A stretch of DNA of 22,725 bases. Source: Rhizophagus prolifer. Taxonomy: Eukaryota > Glomeromycota > Glomeromycetes > Glomerales > Glomeraceae. Below, one piece after another: positions 10,401 to 19,018 of the stretch. Position numbers and translations under genes: made by a program. The notes under the pieces are model-generated. The model did not search any database. It was given only the letters and a program-made list of their open reading frames with translations, and was not told the origin of the DNA. Where the stretch lies: contig NQWY01000014.1 in the NCBI GenBank assembly GCA_019425655.1, forward strand, positions 1-22,725. The letters are read 5' to 3'. Numbering within the stretch: position 1 is the first letter of the stretch; every line of letters starts with the position of its first letter.

Positions 10401-11181
10401 TACTATGCCAAATCTTCAGAGAATGGATCATGTAATAAGTTTTAATATTTCAAACAATCGTATTAATGATATAACCGAACAAATTGATCAATTAGAGATG
10501 TTGCGTGAGTTATATGTTGTTAATAATAAATTAACTCATATTCCAAGTACAATTGGACGTCTCAAAGAACTTGAAATTATGGATGTCTCCGAGAATATAT
10601 TAGTAGATTTGCCGTTATCGATCGGAGATTGCGTTAATTTACGTGAATTAAAATTAAGAGGAAATTCAATAGAAACATTACCAATTACACTAGGAAAATT
10701 AACCAATTTAAATGTATTTTATGTTGGACAATGGCCATCAAATGGATTTAATGTAACTCAAGATAATAATAGGAATCAAAATGTAAAAATTAGTTCCAAG
10801 ATTCCTCAACAGGTTGAAAGAAATCTTTTATGGAAGATGCATGATTCAATACTTAAAAGATTACGAGATATTGATAATAATGACGGAGCTTCAGAATTTT
10901 TACAAAGTCCTCCTAATGAATCGAACAATTCGCAGCAAGACGTCACCAGTCATCCACCATCTCCTTCGCCTAGTCCTCCTTTATCAAGGGATGATGCTAT
11001 ATTGAAAATGACTGTCCTAAAAGGAGTTTATGATCAATTTATGAGAGATATGCGTAGTATTGATTATGACAAAGAATCAAGTGGCGATGATATGACTGAA
11101 TTTCCTAGTGAGATTGGAAAGAAGAAAAAATTTGCTAAATTAAACATAAATAAAATTCTCAAGATAGGTGACAAACAATAA
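7402..11181 (+). CDS. Large leucine-rich-repeat protein, SHOC2-type repeats, disordered N-terminal half
   Basis: This intronless gene encodes 1259 residues. Residues 1-665 are low-complexity and rich in Ser, Asn, Thr and Asp, with a PPPVPPK proline motif (residues 14-20, SH3-ligand-like), several basic patches with Phe/Trp (KFSWWLSW, NLFRRFSYKRK, RLFKKKFYKTLRPP) and an acidic patch near residues 565-585. From about 670 to 1110 come 18-19 tandem LRRs of about 23 residues, of the type LxxLxxLxLxxNxLxxLPxxI, the class found in SHOC2/Sur-8 and plant intracellular Ras-group LRR proteins, which bind small GTPases or phosphatase complexes. A C-terminal helical part (about 1130-1160), a Pro/Ser stretch (SPSPSPP) and a Lys-rich end follow. 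I chose the ATG at 7402; the frame extends upstream only to a TTG (7372). No transmembrane segment or catalytic domain is seen. A scaffold role in Ras/Rho or polarity signalling is inference from the repeat class. Confidence 0.85.
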   Translation: MADIEYNVQINQLPPPVPPKDDFRPMTPPKDFPGITFLGSATIGPSTSQTLELEESLSEPSNTFPGAKRVNKVSTTNISSVFVTTSDNQSSDNEPRKNPVRSDSMFTKFSWWLSWGRSNPSTNSHPITKTPITDTGAGADSTNNTTNSTFNNQNSTASISTMRSSSQSSPYINQVSTDNNDNDEDAPKVKKSINIANLFRRFSYKRKTERKENSSSTVVEETIQHDSNNFSTVPTPKPPRRKYNFGSLIERLTGRQFSFTSEQRATSESDNKSTEQTSQTNSMENIDTNHNKIKKTDNKLKQKELIVEGQDLTASSHTLCPDESSLSTQRSTQSTAAETLDSRSKDDNLKNLDSINIDISPLRHSIAKSSHSSERADDDTIKGVSGTIRIFDKFTVKKDTSRASIVNNQMTNGVSSRHIRVNSNNMKESFFVNNNNSTNVISQFSPLKNSSPLSSNSYKPYNTDNYIKKPETENKNINPREEIIGDKTKVEKSPLRLFKKKFYKTLRPPNSNSDFEDINKNVKREETLNTVPIISSPLIANFYESGSTNDLLQVNNNNLYPEEDSEDSDSDKDLDDMTLDDGVEGDVSATQSQAPESSLYTGSENEVSFPLSRMSSFAKSFNSEDPSAFSTTFSDSQLNIDWPMESAWDIILNNAPATTKDSKSPARFSNNRLSYIPNHFFEGLHNLKELYLDKNSLRDLPEELLKLTKLEILDLSNNCISEFHPRLKFRRMRNLRRLNLDNNVLSDITSITKLKTLRELRANNNLLGSITPDISKLAKLRLLYLDNNQLISLPDSIGRLKSLCVLRLNNNNIESLPAAICSLHQLQVLELRANLLSSLPENIKELENLAKLDISNNKLTSLPNELVKCSRLTHLNAHNNLLESIPAKFGQLSRLLTLNLCENRLINLPADIGKLTSLTELDLSHNEFIVLPEDLGKLTKLTEIKLNNNPSLLAIPDSFQKLVLVRKIHLQHCSLSQIPFEMGLVYNQLSYVNLSYNHFDTMPNLQRMDHVISFNISNNRINDITEQIDQLEMLRELYVVNNKLTHIPSTIGRLKELEIMDVSENILVDLPLSIGDCVNLRELKLRGNSIETLPITLGKLTNLNVFYVGQWPSNGFNVTQDNNRNQNVKISSKIPQQVERNLLWKMHDSILKRLRDIDNNDGASEFLQSPPNESNNSQQDVTSHPPSPSPSPPLSRDDAILKMTVLKGVYDQFMRDMRSIDYDKESSGDDMTEFPSEIGKKKKFAKLNINKILKIGDKQ

Positions 11182-11280
11182 ATATTATTAATATTTCAAT
11201 AGAATTTAAAATTTTTTTTTATTATTTTTAAGCTATAGGAAGATAATGAGAATCAAAAATTCTTTGTAATATAGTTTTAA

Positions 11281-11852
11281 TTATTCACTTCTGCTCAAAA
11301 CATACGCGTCAGGAGGTGATATTTTTTTATAATATCCTTCCACCGTGGCAACAATTTCAAAATCATATTTTTTATAAAATGCCAAAGCTTCTTCGTTTGA
11401 TGTTTGCACATGAAGATAAATTTCGACGAATTTTGAGTTTTGTGTAGTTAATGTAGCATGTTGTAAAATGTGCGCCAATAATTTTGTACCTATTCCAAGG
11501 TTACGATAAGGAGCCAAAACACCCAATGTCATAATATATAGTTTTGCTTGATCGGATGTTGATTCCTTTATTTGTTCTTTACGACAACAAACGGCTCCAA
11601 TACAACAATCATTGAAATAAGCTACAAAATTGATAAGAATTTAATTATGAACATTAAATAATATATTCGATTACTTTGTCATTATTAATTACCGAATTTA
11701 GCGAATTCGCCAACTTCCAATACATCTTTATAAAATTTTTCGCTATAATGAACAGGGAAGAGGACTGTGTTTAATTTTTTTAATTGACCCAAGTTATTAG
11801 GCGTTATTTCTCCGAGAGCTATACGATGAGTATTATTTCGCTTTGGTACCAT
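11281..11852 (-). CDS. NAA50: NAA50-type N-alpha-acetyltransferase (NatE catalytic subunit)
   Basis: Two exons (11852-11693 and 11621-11281, intron of 71 bp) give 166 residues; human NAA50 has 169. The match runs nearly end to end: ALGEITPNNLGQLKKLN, FPVHYSEKFYKDVLEVGE, FAYFNDCCIGAVCCR, LYIMTLGVLAPYRNLGIG, YLHVQTSNEEALAFYKKY, YYKKISPPDAYVL. RNLGIG is the acetyl-CoA pyrophosphate loop (Q/RxxGxG) of the GNAT fold, and YIMTLG contains the conserved Tyr region used in catalysis. The family acetylates the N-termini of Met-starting proteins co-translationally at the ribosome, often with the NatA complex, and is needed for sister-chromatid cohesion in animals. The gene converges with the LRR gene (99 bp between stop codons) and is divergent from NOLC1. 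Confidence 0.95.
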
Positions 11853-12023
11853 ATTTAAGTATTTAACGCTTTACATTTAAATGATTGTTGCAGTGTCCTT
11901 TTGTATTTAATTTTGATCTGCAATCAGGCTACCGATTTTTTTTTTTGATGGATAAAAAAAATACTTTTTCAAAATAAGGTTTATTTTTTTTTTACCCACA
12001 GAAAATAAAAAAAACGCGTCTAA
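11853..12023. promoter_or_regulatory. Short bidirectional promoter, NAA50 / NOLC1
   Basis: Only 171 bp lie between two divergent start codons. The DNA is AT-rich with A and T runs (about 11938-11960 and 11982-12014). ACGCGT sits at 12014-12019, five bases before the NOLC1 ATG. It matches the MluI cell-cycle box but is probably within the transcribed leader, so I give it little weight. Confidence 0.45.
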
Positions 12024-13772
12024 ATGTCAACAAATTCTGATGCTAGTATCCCTACAGAACTTTATTCTTTAGTCCTACAATTTTTGAAAGACGCAGGTCT
12101 TTCACAAACAGCTAAAATTTTTAAAAAAGAAATAAATAAGGTATGAGAGTTTTTTGTTTAAATTGAAACTATAAAATAGTCAATAAAAGATGTAAATCAA
12201 AAATATGGCTTAGTCGAGGTTTTCGAGTCTTATAATTCTTTTGTAGCTGGGTAATTCACGTTTGTCAGTATTGTCATTAAAATTCATTTACTAAAATTTT
12301 TGTTTACAATTAGTAAAAACGTTGAAAAAGTAGAATCTGATGATTCTTCGAGTTCTGAGAATAGCTCGTAAGTCTATCAACTAAATTATATGACATGTAA
12401 ATTCAATATAAATAATTATCTTTCTATAGTAATAATGAAAAGAACGAGAGTAACGACGAATCATCATCCTCATCTGAAGATGAAAATCAAAGTTCAGAGG
12501 ATGAAGTTTTGCTGAAAGAAACTAATCTTAAAAATGAATCTGCTAAAATGGACGAATCTGAGGAGTTAAATGATGATGAAATGGAAGATAGTTCAGGTTC
12601 TTCAAGCGAAGATAATGGCAATTCTTCCGATTCTTCCTCAATTGAAACGGAAAATAACGGTAATGCTTTAAGTCCCAATAAAGAATCAGGTAGTTCAGAT
12701 TTAAGTAGTTCAGATTCATCTTCTGAACAAAGTGAAAATGAAGGACTAAATGTAGAGGCGTCAAGTGTAAATGAAGGTTCAGATTCTTCTAGCGAATCAT
12801 CCGGTGAAAGTTCATCGAGTAATAGTTTAAGTGAAGATGACGAAGAAAATGGTAAAATGGAAATTCTTTCTGATAACGAATTAGTTTCGTCTAGTAGCGA
12901 AGATAGTGATAATGTAGCTGATACTAGTAACAGCAACAGTAGTGACAATAAATCAGAGGAAAGTGATAGTGAATCTGAAAATGAATGTAAATCAGGAAAT
13001 ACACAAAACAACTTTAATATTAAAGAACATAATGGAGAAAATAGAGATAAATTATTTCATGGTAATGGTAAATTAACCGATATTGAAATAGTTAAATCGG
13101 GATCAAGTAATGAGAAAAATTCATCATATAAAATAAATGGTACTTCTGGTACTTCTTTAACTAATGGAAGTAAATTAAAACATAAACTTGACTCAAATAA
13201 TGACACTTTGGATATTAAAGATCATACACGACCTTCTAAAAAACTAAATTTGAGTGAGAGGTAATTAAAAAAAAGGAATCATAAAATATTTTTTAAACTA
13301 ATCCTTTTTTTAAAAAAAAATAGTACCACATATGTTACAACTAGTGTACATTTTAAACCATTATCAGTTTATAAAAATCAGAGAAAAAATAGTAAATCAA
13401 ATAAAGTAAGTAATATTCAATACCGTTAAGCAGACGGAGAACAAAAGTGACGGTAATGGAAATATATATAATCGCAGAATAAATCTGGAAAAAGTAGAAT
13501 TTCTTGATGAACGATTAAAAGACAACAGCTTTCTGGCTAAAGTATTGTTTGGTATTCTTTTGTATTTTATGACTTAAATTTGGGTTAAAATCTTTATCAA
13601 TAATATTTAGGACGGTGCTATTGACTCTTATGGTTATAAGGCTCATAATGATTTATTTGCTACCCGAGGTAAAGATTTTCGTGCGCAAAAAACTAAAAAG
13701 AAAAGAGGATCTTATCGTGGAGGAAAGATTGATTTTGAATCTCACTCTATCAAGTTTGCTGTGGATGATTAA
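12024..13772 (+). CDS. SRP40: NOLC1/Srp40-like nucleolar phosphoprotein (LisH + acidic serine tracts + SRP40 C-domain)
   Basis: Exons: 12024-12140, 12180-12250, 12314-12367, 12430-13260, 13324-13405, 13434-13541, 13611-13772, giving 474 residues. Residues 1-63 form a LisH motif ([14 protein letters not shown], then [15 protein letters not shown]). A middle of about 250 residues is extremely rich in Ser, Glu and Asp, the typical casein-kinase-2-phosphorylated tracts of this family. The C-terminal SRP40 domain is nearly diagnostic: [56 protein letters not shown]. The family shuttles between nucleolus and cytoplasm, chaperones box C/D and H/ACA snoRNPs, and links them to Pol I. Intron 1 is 39 bp. 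Intron 5 is only 25-28 bp if the good GTAAGT donor at 13406 is used; weaker in-frame donors upstream (13367, 13346 or 13334) would give 64-100 bp instead, removing part of a non-conserved stretch. Confidence 0.9.
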
Positions 13773-14183
13773 AAATTTGTTTAAATATTAATAAATAACT
13801 CAATTGATTTCAATCATAAAATTTCAAATTTTTATTCGATCTTGAAATACTACAACATTTGAGCCCTTCAGTAGAAACTGAGAAAAATTAAACTTACTTT
13901 CGTATGCTGAGTATACTAAAACATTTTCAGATTTAGTATTAATTTAAATACTTTCCTGACAGTTTCTCTCCTTGTTTTTGCGAACTGCCCATTTAAATCA
14001 AGCTTTAATATTATACAATAGTTTCAAGAATAAATTTTATAACTAATATGAAGAATGAATAATAATTCTAGAATATTACTAATGAAAAGAAATACAAATT
14101 CATTCGATAAAGCAGGAACAGTAAAATAATCTAACTATTGAAAGATTTATATAAAATATTACTAACACTAAATAAAATTGAAA
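13773..14183. other. Convergent intergenic region, NOLC1 / CASC3
   Basis: These 411 AT-rich bases hold the 3' ends of two converging genes. A weak imperfect inverted repeat is visible (AGAAACTG at 13873-13880 and CAGTTTCT at 13960-13967, with smaller inner complementarity between ACTAAA and TTTAGT). It may be a transcript hairpin. I see no coding sequence and no recognisable RNA gene. Confidence 0.5.
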
Positions 14184-16756
14184 TTATTGATAATAAACTG
14201 GATAATAATAATAAACACCATCATTTTCCTGTACAGTAGTTGAAGGTTGAGACGCAAATGAAGAAGATTTAACGGAATTATCATTTGTATCTTTTAATTC
14301 TGGGGTTGTTTGAGTCGGACCATTCCATTACTCTCGGTAACATAAGGATTACTTTCAGCAACATAAGGAGCAGGAGGGATAGATGTTTGCGGCGGTAAAT
14401 TATTTTCAGATAAAAGATTATTTCTTAATCCCTGAGGTAAATTATCCATATAATATGCAATTGGTGTTTCTGGTTTTTGTGGAAAGAAATTATTTGACGT
14501 GTTTGACGAGTCCTCGTTGGAAATGGAAATTTCATCAGAAAGAGCATGTGCTCTCGGTTGGAAAGGTGGTGCAAAGACAGCTATTACAAACATTTTTTTG
14601 TTTATTCTAGCTAAACTAATCTTAAAGAATTAGAATATCGCTTCGTCTTAAATGACGAAAAAAAACATTATTTTATTATAATAATTTATTAAAAACACAA
14701 ACCTGAAGGTGGAATTTCGCTTGTTCGAGAATTATTTGATATTCCGCTCACTAGTGAATCACTTGTCTGGGTCGGCTGAGTTATCGAGAAAGAAGCTGCT
14801 CTTCTAGTTGAATACCTTTTAGATGCCTGGTTAGTTTGAACTCTATCTTTGTCCATCGATGTTGAAGGCAAGGATACAATTGTATCAGATTGATTATTAT
14901 TAATGGATAACTCATTAATACTTGATGTAACATTGTTTATTGATTGTGAAATAGATTGAGTTACGTTATCTTCAATTGCTTTTTTACTTTGAGAATCTAA
15001 AATAATTTCCGTTCCAGATTCTTCCGATTTTTCATGGACGTTCTCTTGTTCTTTTATTGGGGATCCCGAATTCGTCCCTTCCTTTGTAAACGAGCTTGAT
15101 GTAATATTTACATGGGATGTAACATCCGTTGATTCTTGTACCGGTTCTGCTTTTTCAATTTGATACTCTGCAACTGTATTTATATTCTCTTCAACTTTAT
15201 TTTTATGACTTTCTTGTTGCTCATTATTATGTATAACATGAGATTCTTTATTGTCCACATCATCACTATTCGAACGTTGTTCTTTAGAATTTTTGTCTTG
15301 ATTTAAATTATGTTTTCCATCCGCCTCACTAACGTCAGCTTGGTTAGAATTAAAGGAATGATCTCGGTTTAAACTTGAACGCATATAGTGTCTGCTACTA
15401 TAACTTCTTCCACGAAATCCATTCCCACCTTTTGGCGAAAACGAATTATCTTTTCCTGTGTAAGATTTATTATCATTGAATCGAGTTGTTGAAGTAACGT
15501 TTCTACCGTTTCCGTTATATGAATTTTCTGATCTACTTCCACGTACATTTGAATTATGATGGTTGAAATTATTAGAACTAACATTTCCTCCCCTATGATT
15601 AGTATCATACTTTGATAAGAACATCCCTCTTGATCTAGATTGTTCTTCAAATGAATTCCTTCTCTTTCTAATTGAATTTGAAGGACGCGAATGATTAAAC
15701 TTTGGTGTAATATTATTGTGAAAATTCGATCGACGTCGAGGAGCCTTTTCAGTAAAAATTGAATAATGATAAATAATGTAATAAGATAAACTATTGTGAC
15801 TATTGTGAAGGAAAAAAAAAAACAATGTAATCTGTTAGTATAAGATAGTTATCAAATACCGGAGGAACAAATTCACGGCGATGTTGAATTCTATCTTTAA
15901 TTCTTCAAATCCGTCATGATCCCATCGATCTCTTGGAGAATTTCCCCATACATTTTTACCTCTACAAATAAGCAATTAAAGAAAACAAAAATTTGATACT
16001 CAACCTCTTTAAAAATTGCTTTTATATTGGCAAATAATATTTTAAATACCTAGAAGCGAATGGTGGTTTACGATAATGTGAATCAAAGTCATCTCTAAGC
16101 TCATCCTTAATGAACCTATCATCATGTCCCCAGAATTCACCAAGATGAGGCACGAATGCGGGATCTTCTGCTAACTTTTTACGATATTCTTGTCTTGCTA
16201 ATACTTTCTTTTGCCAACCTGACATTTCGGGAACGTTGACAGAATTCTTAGAATCATCACGTTTTTCATCTCGTACCTCAATCTCGTTTCCCGAATGATT
16301 TTGTAATTCATCTCCATCTGTTGAACTAATACCATCTTCGTCAGAATCTTTAGCCTGTTTGATTTCTAGTTGATCCTCAACCCTTAATTCGTGTTTGCCG
16401 ACAGATTTTGGTTCAGCTATTTTTGAATTGTCTTCACTTGAAGCTATAATTGTATCTCCGACTAAAGAGCTAGTGTCTTTATGAATAGAGTTTATGTCTT
16501 TTTCTTTAGTAAGACTTAACTCTTCTCTTGTAGTAGTTGTCTCCTCTTTGATAATACTAGTTTCTTCCTGTATTTCTTCTTCACCTTCACCTTCACTGTG
16601 GGACGCTTCACTTTCTACATCAGAGTCTTCGCTCGCCTCTGAATCAGAAATATCGCTAAATTCAAGTATTCCACGAGTAACATCGAACTCTTCCTCGTCT
16701 TCACTATGAACATCAACAGGAGCTTCACGTCTCCTTAAGCGTTTAAGTTTATGCAT
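14184..16756 (-). CDS. CASC3: CASC3/Barentsz-like exon-junction-complex protein (two apparent one-base frame breaks)
   Basis: Minus-strand exons: 16756-16050, 15961-15860, 15744-14703, 14580-14184; about 749 residues if both breaks are errors. After an acidic Ser/Glu-rich head comes the Btz (SELOR) domain: SGWQKKVLARQEYRKKLAED, DPAFVPHLGEFWGHDDRF, then across intron 1 RGKNVWG, DRWDHDGFEEL. In animals this segment clamps eIF4A3 on spliced mRNA and acts in mRNA localisation and decay. Exon 3 is Asn/Ser/Arg/Gly-rich with RG-type patches and a long disordered Ser/Thr/Gln part; exon 4 is Pro-rich and ends YYYYPVYYQ. Two breaks show: in exon 2 (15860-15904) the frame must change to read IQHRREFVPP and meet exon 3 in phase; in exon 4 (14294-14330) the frame must change to read GPTQTTPELK to the natural stop. 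Both fit one base missing from an A run on the coding strand. The 3' splice site of intron 2 (GAAAAG) has a poor pyrimidine tract. The gene is divergent from DBP3. Confidence 0.8.
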
Positions 16757-17062
16757 TTTATTTTAGATCGGAACGTGAAAATAGGTACGTAATTATTCAG
16801 GAAAAAAGTATTAAGCGAATAACGATAAAAAAGGACCTTTTTAAAAGAAGCTTTTAAAATTGTTTCTTTTCCGGAGTTTGCTGCTTTCTTTTGTCCTTCA
16901 GCATATACCATAAAAATATTAATATGAACCAAATGTACGGCTTATTGGTACATAAAGATGAGATGTTATTTGAAATCATGTGAATCCTTATTCAATTCCG
17001 AGATTTGATTTTTTGGGATTTTGATCAGTCTAAAAAAAATTTTTTTAATTATTCGTTTCCAA
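16757..17062. promoter_or_regulatory. Divergent promoter region, CASC3 / DBP3
   Basis: These 306 bp separate two divergent start codons. ATTGG at 16944-16948 (CCAAT on the minus strand) is a possible NF-Y site. An A/T switch tract (about 17032-17047) lies just before the DBP3 ATG and resembles the A/T-rich elements of fungal ribosome-biogenesis promoters, but such tracts are common in this DNA. No gene is supported here. Confidence 0.4.
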
Positions 17063-19018
17063 ATGAGTTCGGATAAAAGCCAAAATAGTTTTATAAAAAA
17101 AGCTGAGAGACGCGCAAAACTTGAAAAATTGGTTGCAGCTGCAAATAATAAAGTAGAACTCAAAGCTCAAATCAATGCTAATCTAGACAAAAGTACTAAA
17201 TTCAATTTGAAAAGGAGGAATTTTGCTCTACTAATTCTTCTAATAGTTCACTTAATATAACAAAACAAGATACCGAAAAAAGTGGGTATAGTAAGAAAAA
17301 AAAGAAAAATAATGAATATGCAGTAGCCAATGATATGGATTACATATCCAAGAAGGATAAAGGGGAAGAAATGGAATTGAATGAAAAAAAGAAGAAAAAG
17401 AATAAGAAACATAAACCGCGTCGTACTATAGAATCCTCTAAAAAAGGAAAAGCTACTGATGATTCTATCTTCGAACCAAAAATGACAAAAATTTCAAATG
17501 GAAATTCTTCGTCTGATTCTGTACAACAATCTGTTGTGGACGAATTCTATAAAAAAAACGAAATTCAAATCACTGGCGACTTAGTATTTAAGCCAATCAT
17601 GTCATTTACACAATTAAATATAGACGAAAGTATTAAAGGTATTTTGAACAAATTTGAAAGGCCAACTCCTATCCAAGCAAGTTGTTGGCCAATTTGTTTA
17701 AGCGGCAGGGATGTAATTGGTATTGCCGAAACTGGGTTAGTATATGTGATCAGCTTTCTGTAATGTTTATATGACTAGTTCTGGAAAGACACTGGCGTAT
17801 ACCGTACCGGCTTTGAAGCATGTCAAAAACTTGCCTTATATTCCATTGAACAATAAACCACTGATTCTTGTGATTGCACCAACACGGGAACTAGCAATAC
17901 AGATACAAGAACAATGTAAAGAATTTGATTCAGTGTGTGGTATTAAAAGTGTTTGTATTTATGGGGGTATTTCTAAGGAGGATCAATATAAAGTGCTACG
18001 TAAAGGTTTTCATATTGCGGTGGCTACCCCCGGACGCTTACTTGATCTTATTAATGAAGGCATTTGTGATATTAGTAATGTCTCTTATCTTGTATTGGAC
18101 GAAGGTAAATTTTTAATAAATTACTTATTATATGGTATTTTTTTGACCATTTTTCTTTTTTAATTGTATCTAGCGGATCGTATGCTTGACAAAGGGTTTG
18201 AAAATGATATTCGACAGATTATTGTCAAAACCAATAAAAATCGTCAAACTGCTATGTTTTCTGCAACATGGCCTGAATCAGTGCGTAAATTAGCTAATGA
18301 TTTTTTAAACAATCCAATGAAAGTTATAATTGGTTCTCCTGATTTATCTGCAAATATTAATGTTACTCAAATAGTTGAAGTAATTGATAATCCTATGGAC
18401 AAAGATCGTTGTTTATTAAATCTTCTTAAAAAATATCATACCAAAAAAAATAGAGTTTTGGTATTTGTTCTCTTCAAAAAAGAAGCTCCGCGTGTTGAAA
18501 ATTTGTTAGCAAATCATGGTTATGAAGTTCAATCAATCCATGGAGATAAAAGTCAATTCCAGCGCATGGAAGCGTTAAAAGCTTTCAAGGATGGATTTTA
18601 TCCTCTTTTGATAGCTACTGATGTTGCTGCTAGAGGTATAGATATTCCTAATGTAGAGTATGTGATTAATTATACTTTCCCATTAACTATAGAAGATTAT
18701 GTCCATCGTATTGGTAGAACTGGGCGTGCTGGTAACAAGGTAAAGGAATATGATTATTCATTTTAATGTTGTTTTGCTTAACTAAAGAAAAAAATATAAA
18801 ATATTTTATAGGGTATTTCTCATACTCTTTTTACTCCACATGATAAAGCACATTCTGGAGAACTTATTAATGTTCTTCGTCAGTCTAATCAAAAAATACC
18901 GGAATCTCTGTTAAAGTTTGGTGGTGGTGTTAGAAAGAAGGAACATAAAGCATATGGCTCTTTCTTTAAAGAAGTTGATTTTAGTTTAAAACCTACAAAA
19001 ATTAAATTTGAAGATTAG
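17063..19018 (+). CDS. DBP3: Dbp3-type DEAD-box RNA helicase for ribosome assembly (one apparent frame break)
   Basis: Exons: 17063-17735, 17779-18104, 18174-18739, 18812-19018; about 590 residues if the break is an error (yeast Dbp3 has 523). A Lys-rich nucleolar-type head precedes the helicase core, whose motifs are intact: Q motif (FERPTPIQ), I (AETGSGKT), Ia (PTRELA), GG and TPGR, II (DEAD), III (SAT), V ([10 protein letters not shown]), VI ([10 protein letters not shown]). The C-terminal tail ([41 protein letters not shown] before the end) matches Dbp3 specifically. In yeast Dbp3 helps rRNA processing at site A3 and remodels snoRNA-rRNA pairs in the 60S pathway. In the head the frame starting at 17063 runs into a stop at 17258-17260, while the next frame is open from 17200 and carries on smoothly ([10 protein letters not shown]...). 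One T missing from the TTT at 17206-17208 would explain it, and no splice sites offer an alternative. Introns cut inside motif I and inside DEAD. Confidence 0.92.

Noticed and set aside
12014-12019. ACGCGT cell-cycle box before NOLC1
   Set aside because: It lies five bases before the ATG, within the probable leader, and other ACGCGT or ACGCGTs in the window are inside coding exons.
12487-13011. Long antisense frame opposite NOLC1, rich in Ser and Leu
   Set aside because: It is the mirror of the Ser/Glu/Asp codon runs of the sense gene and has no independent features.
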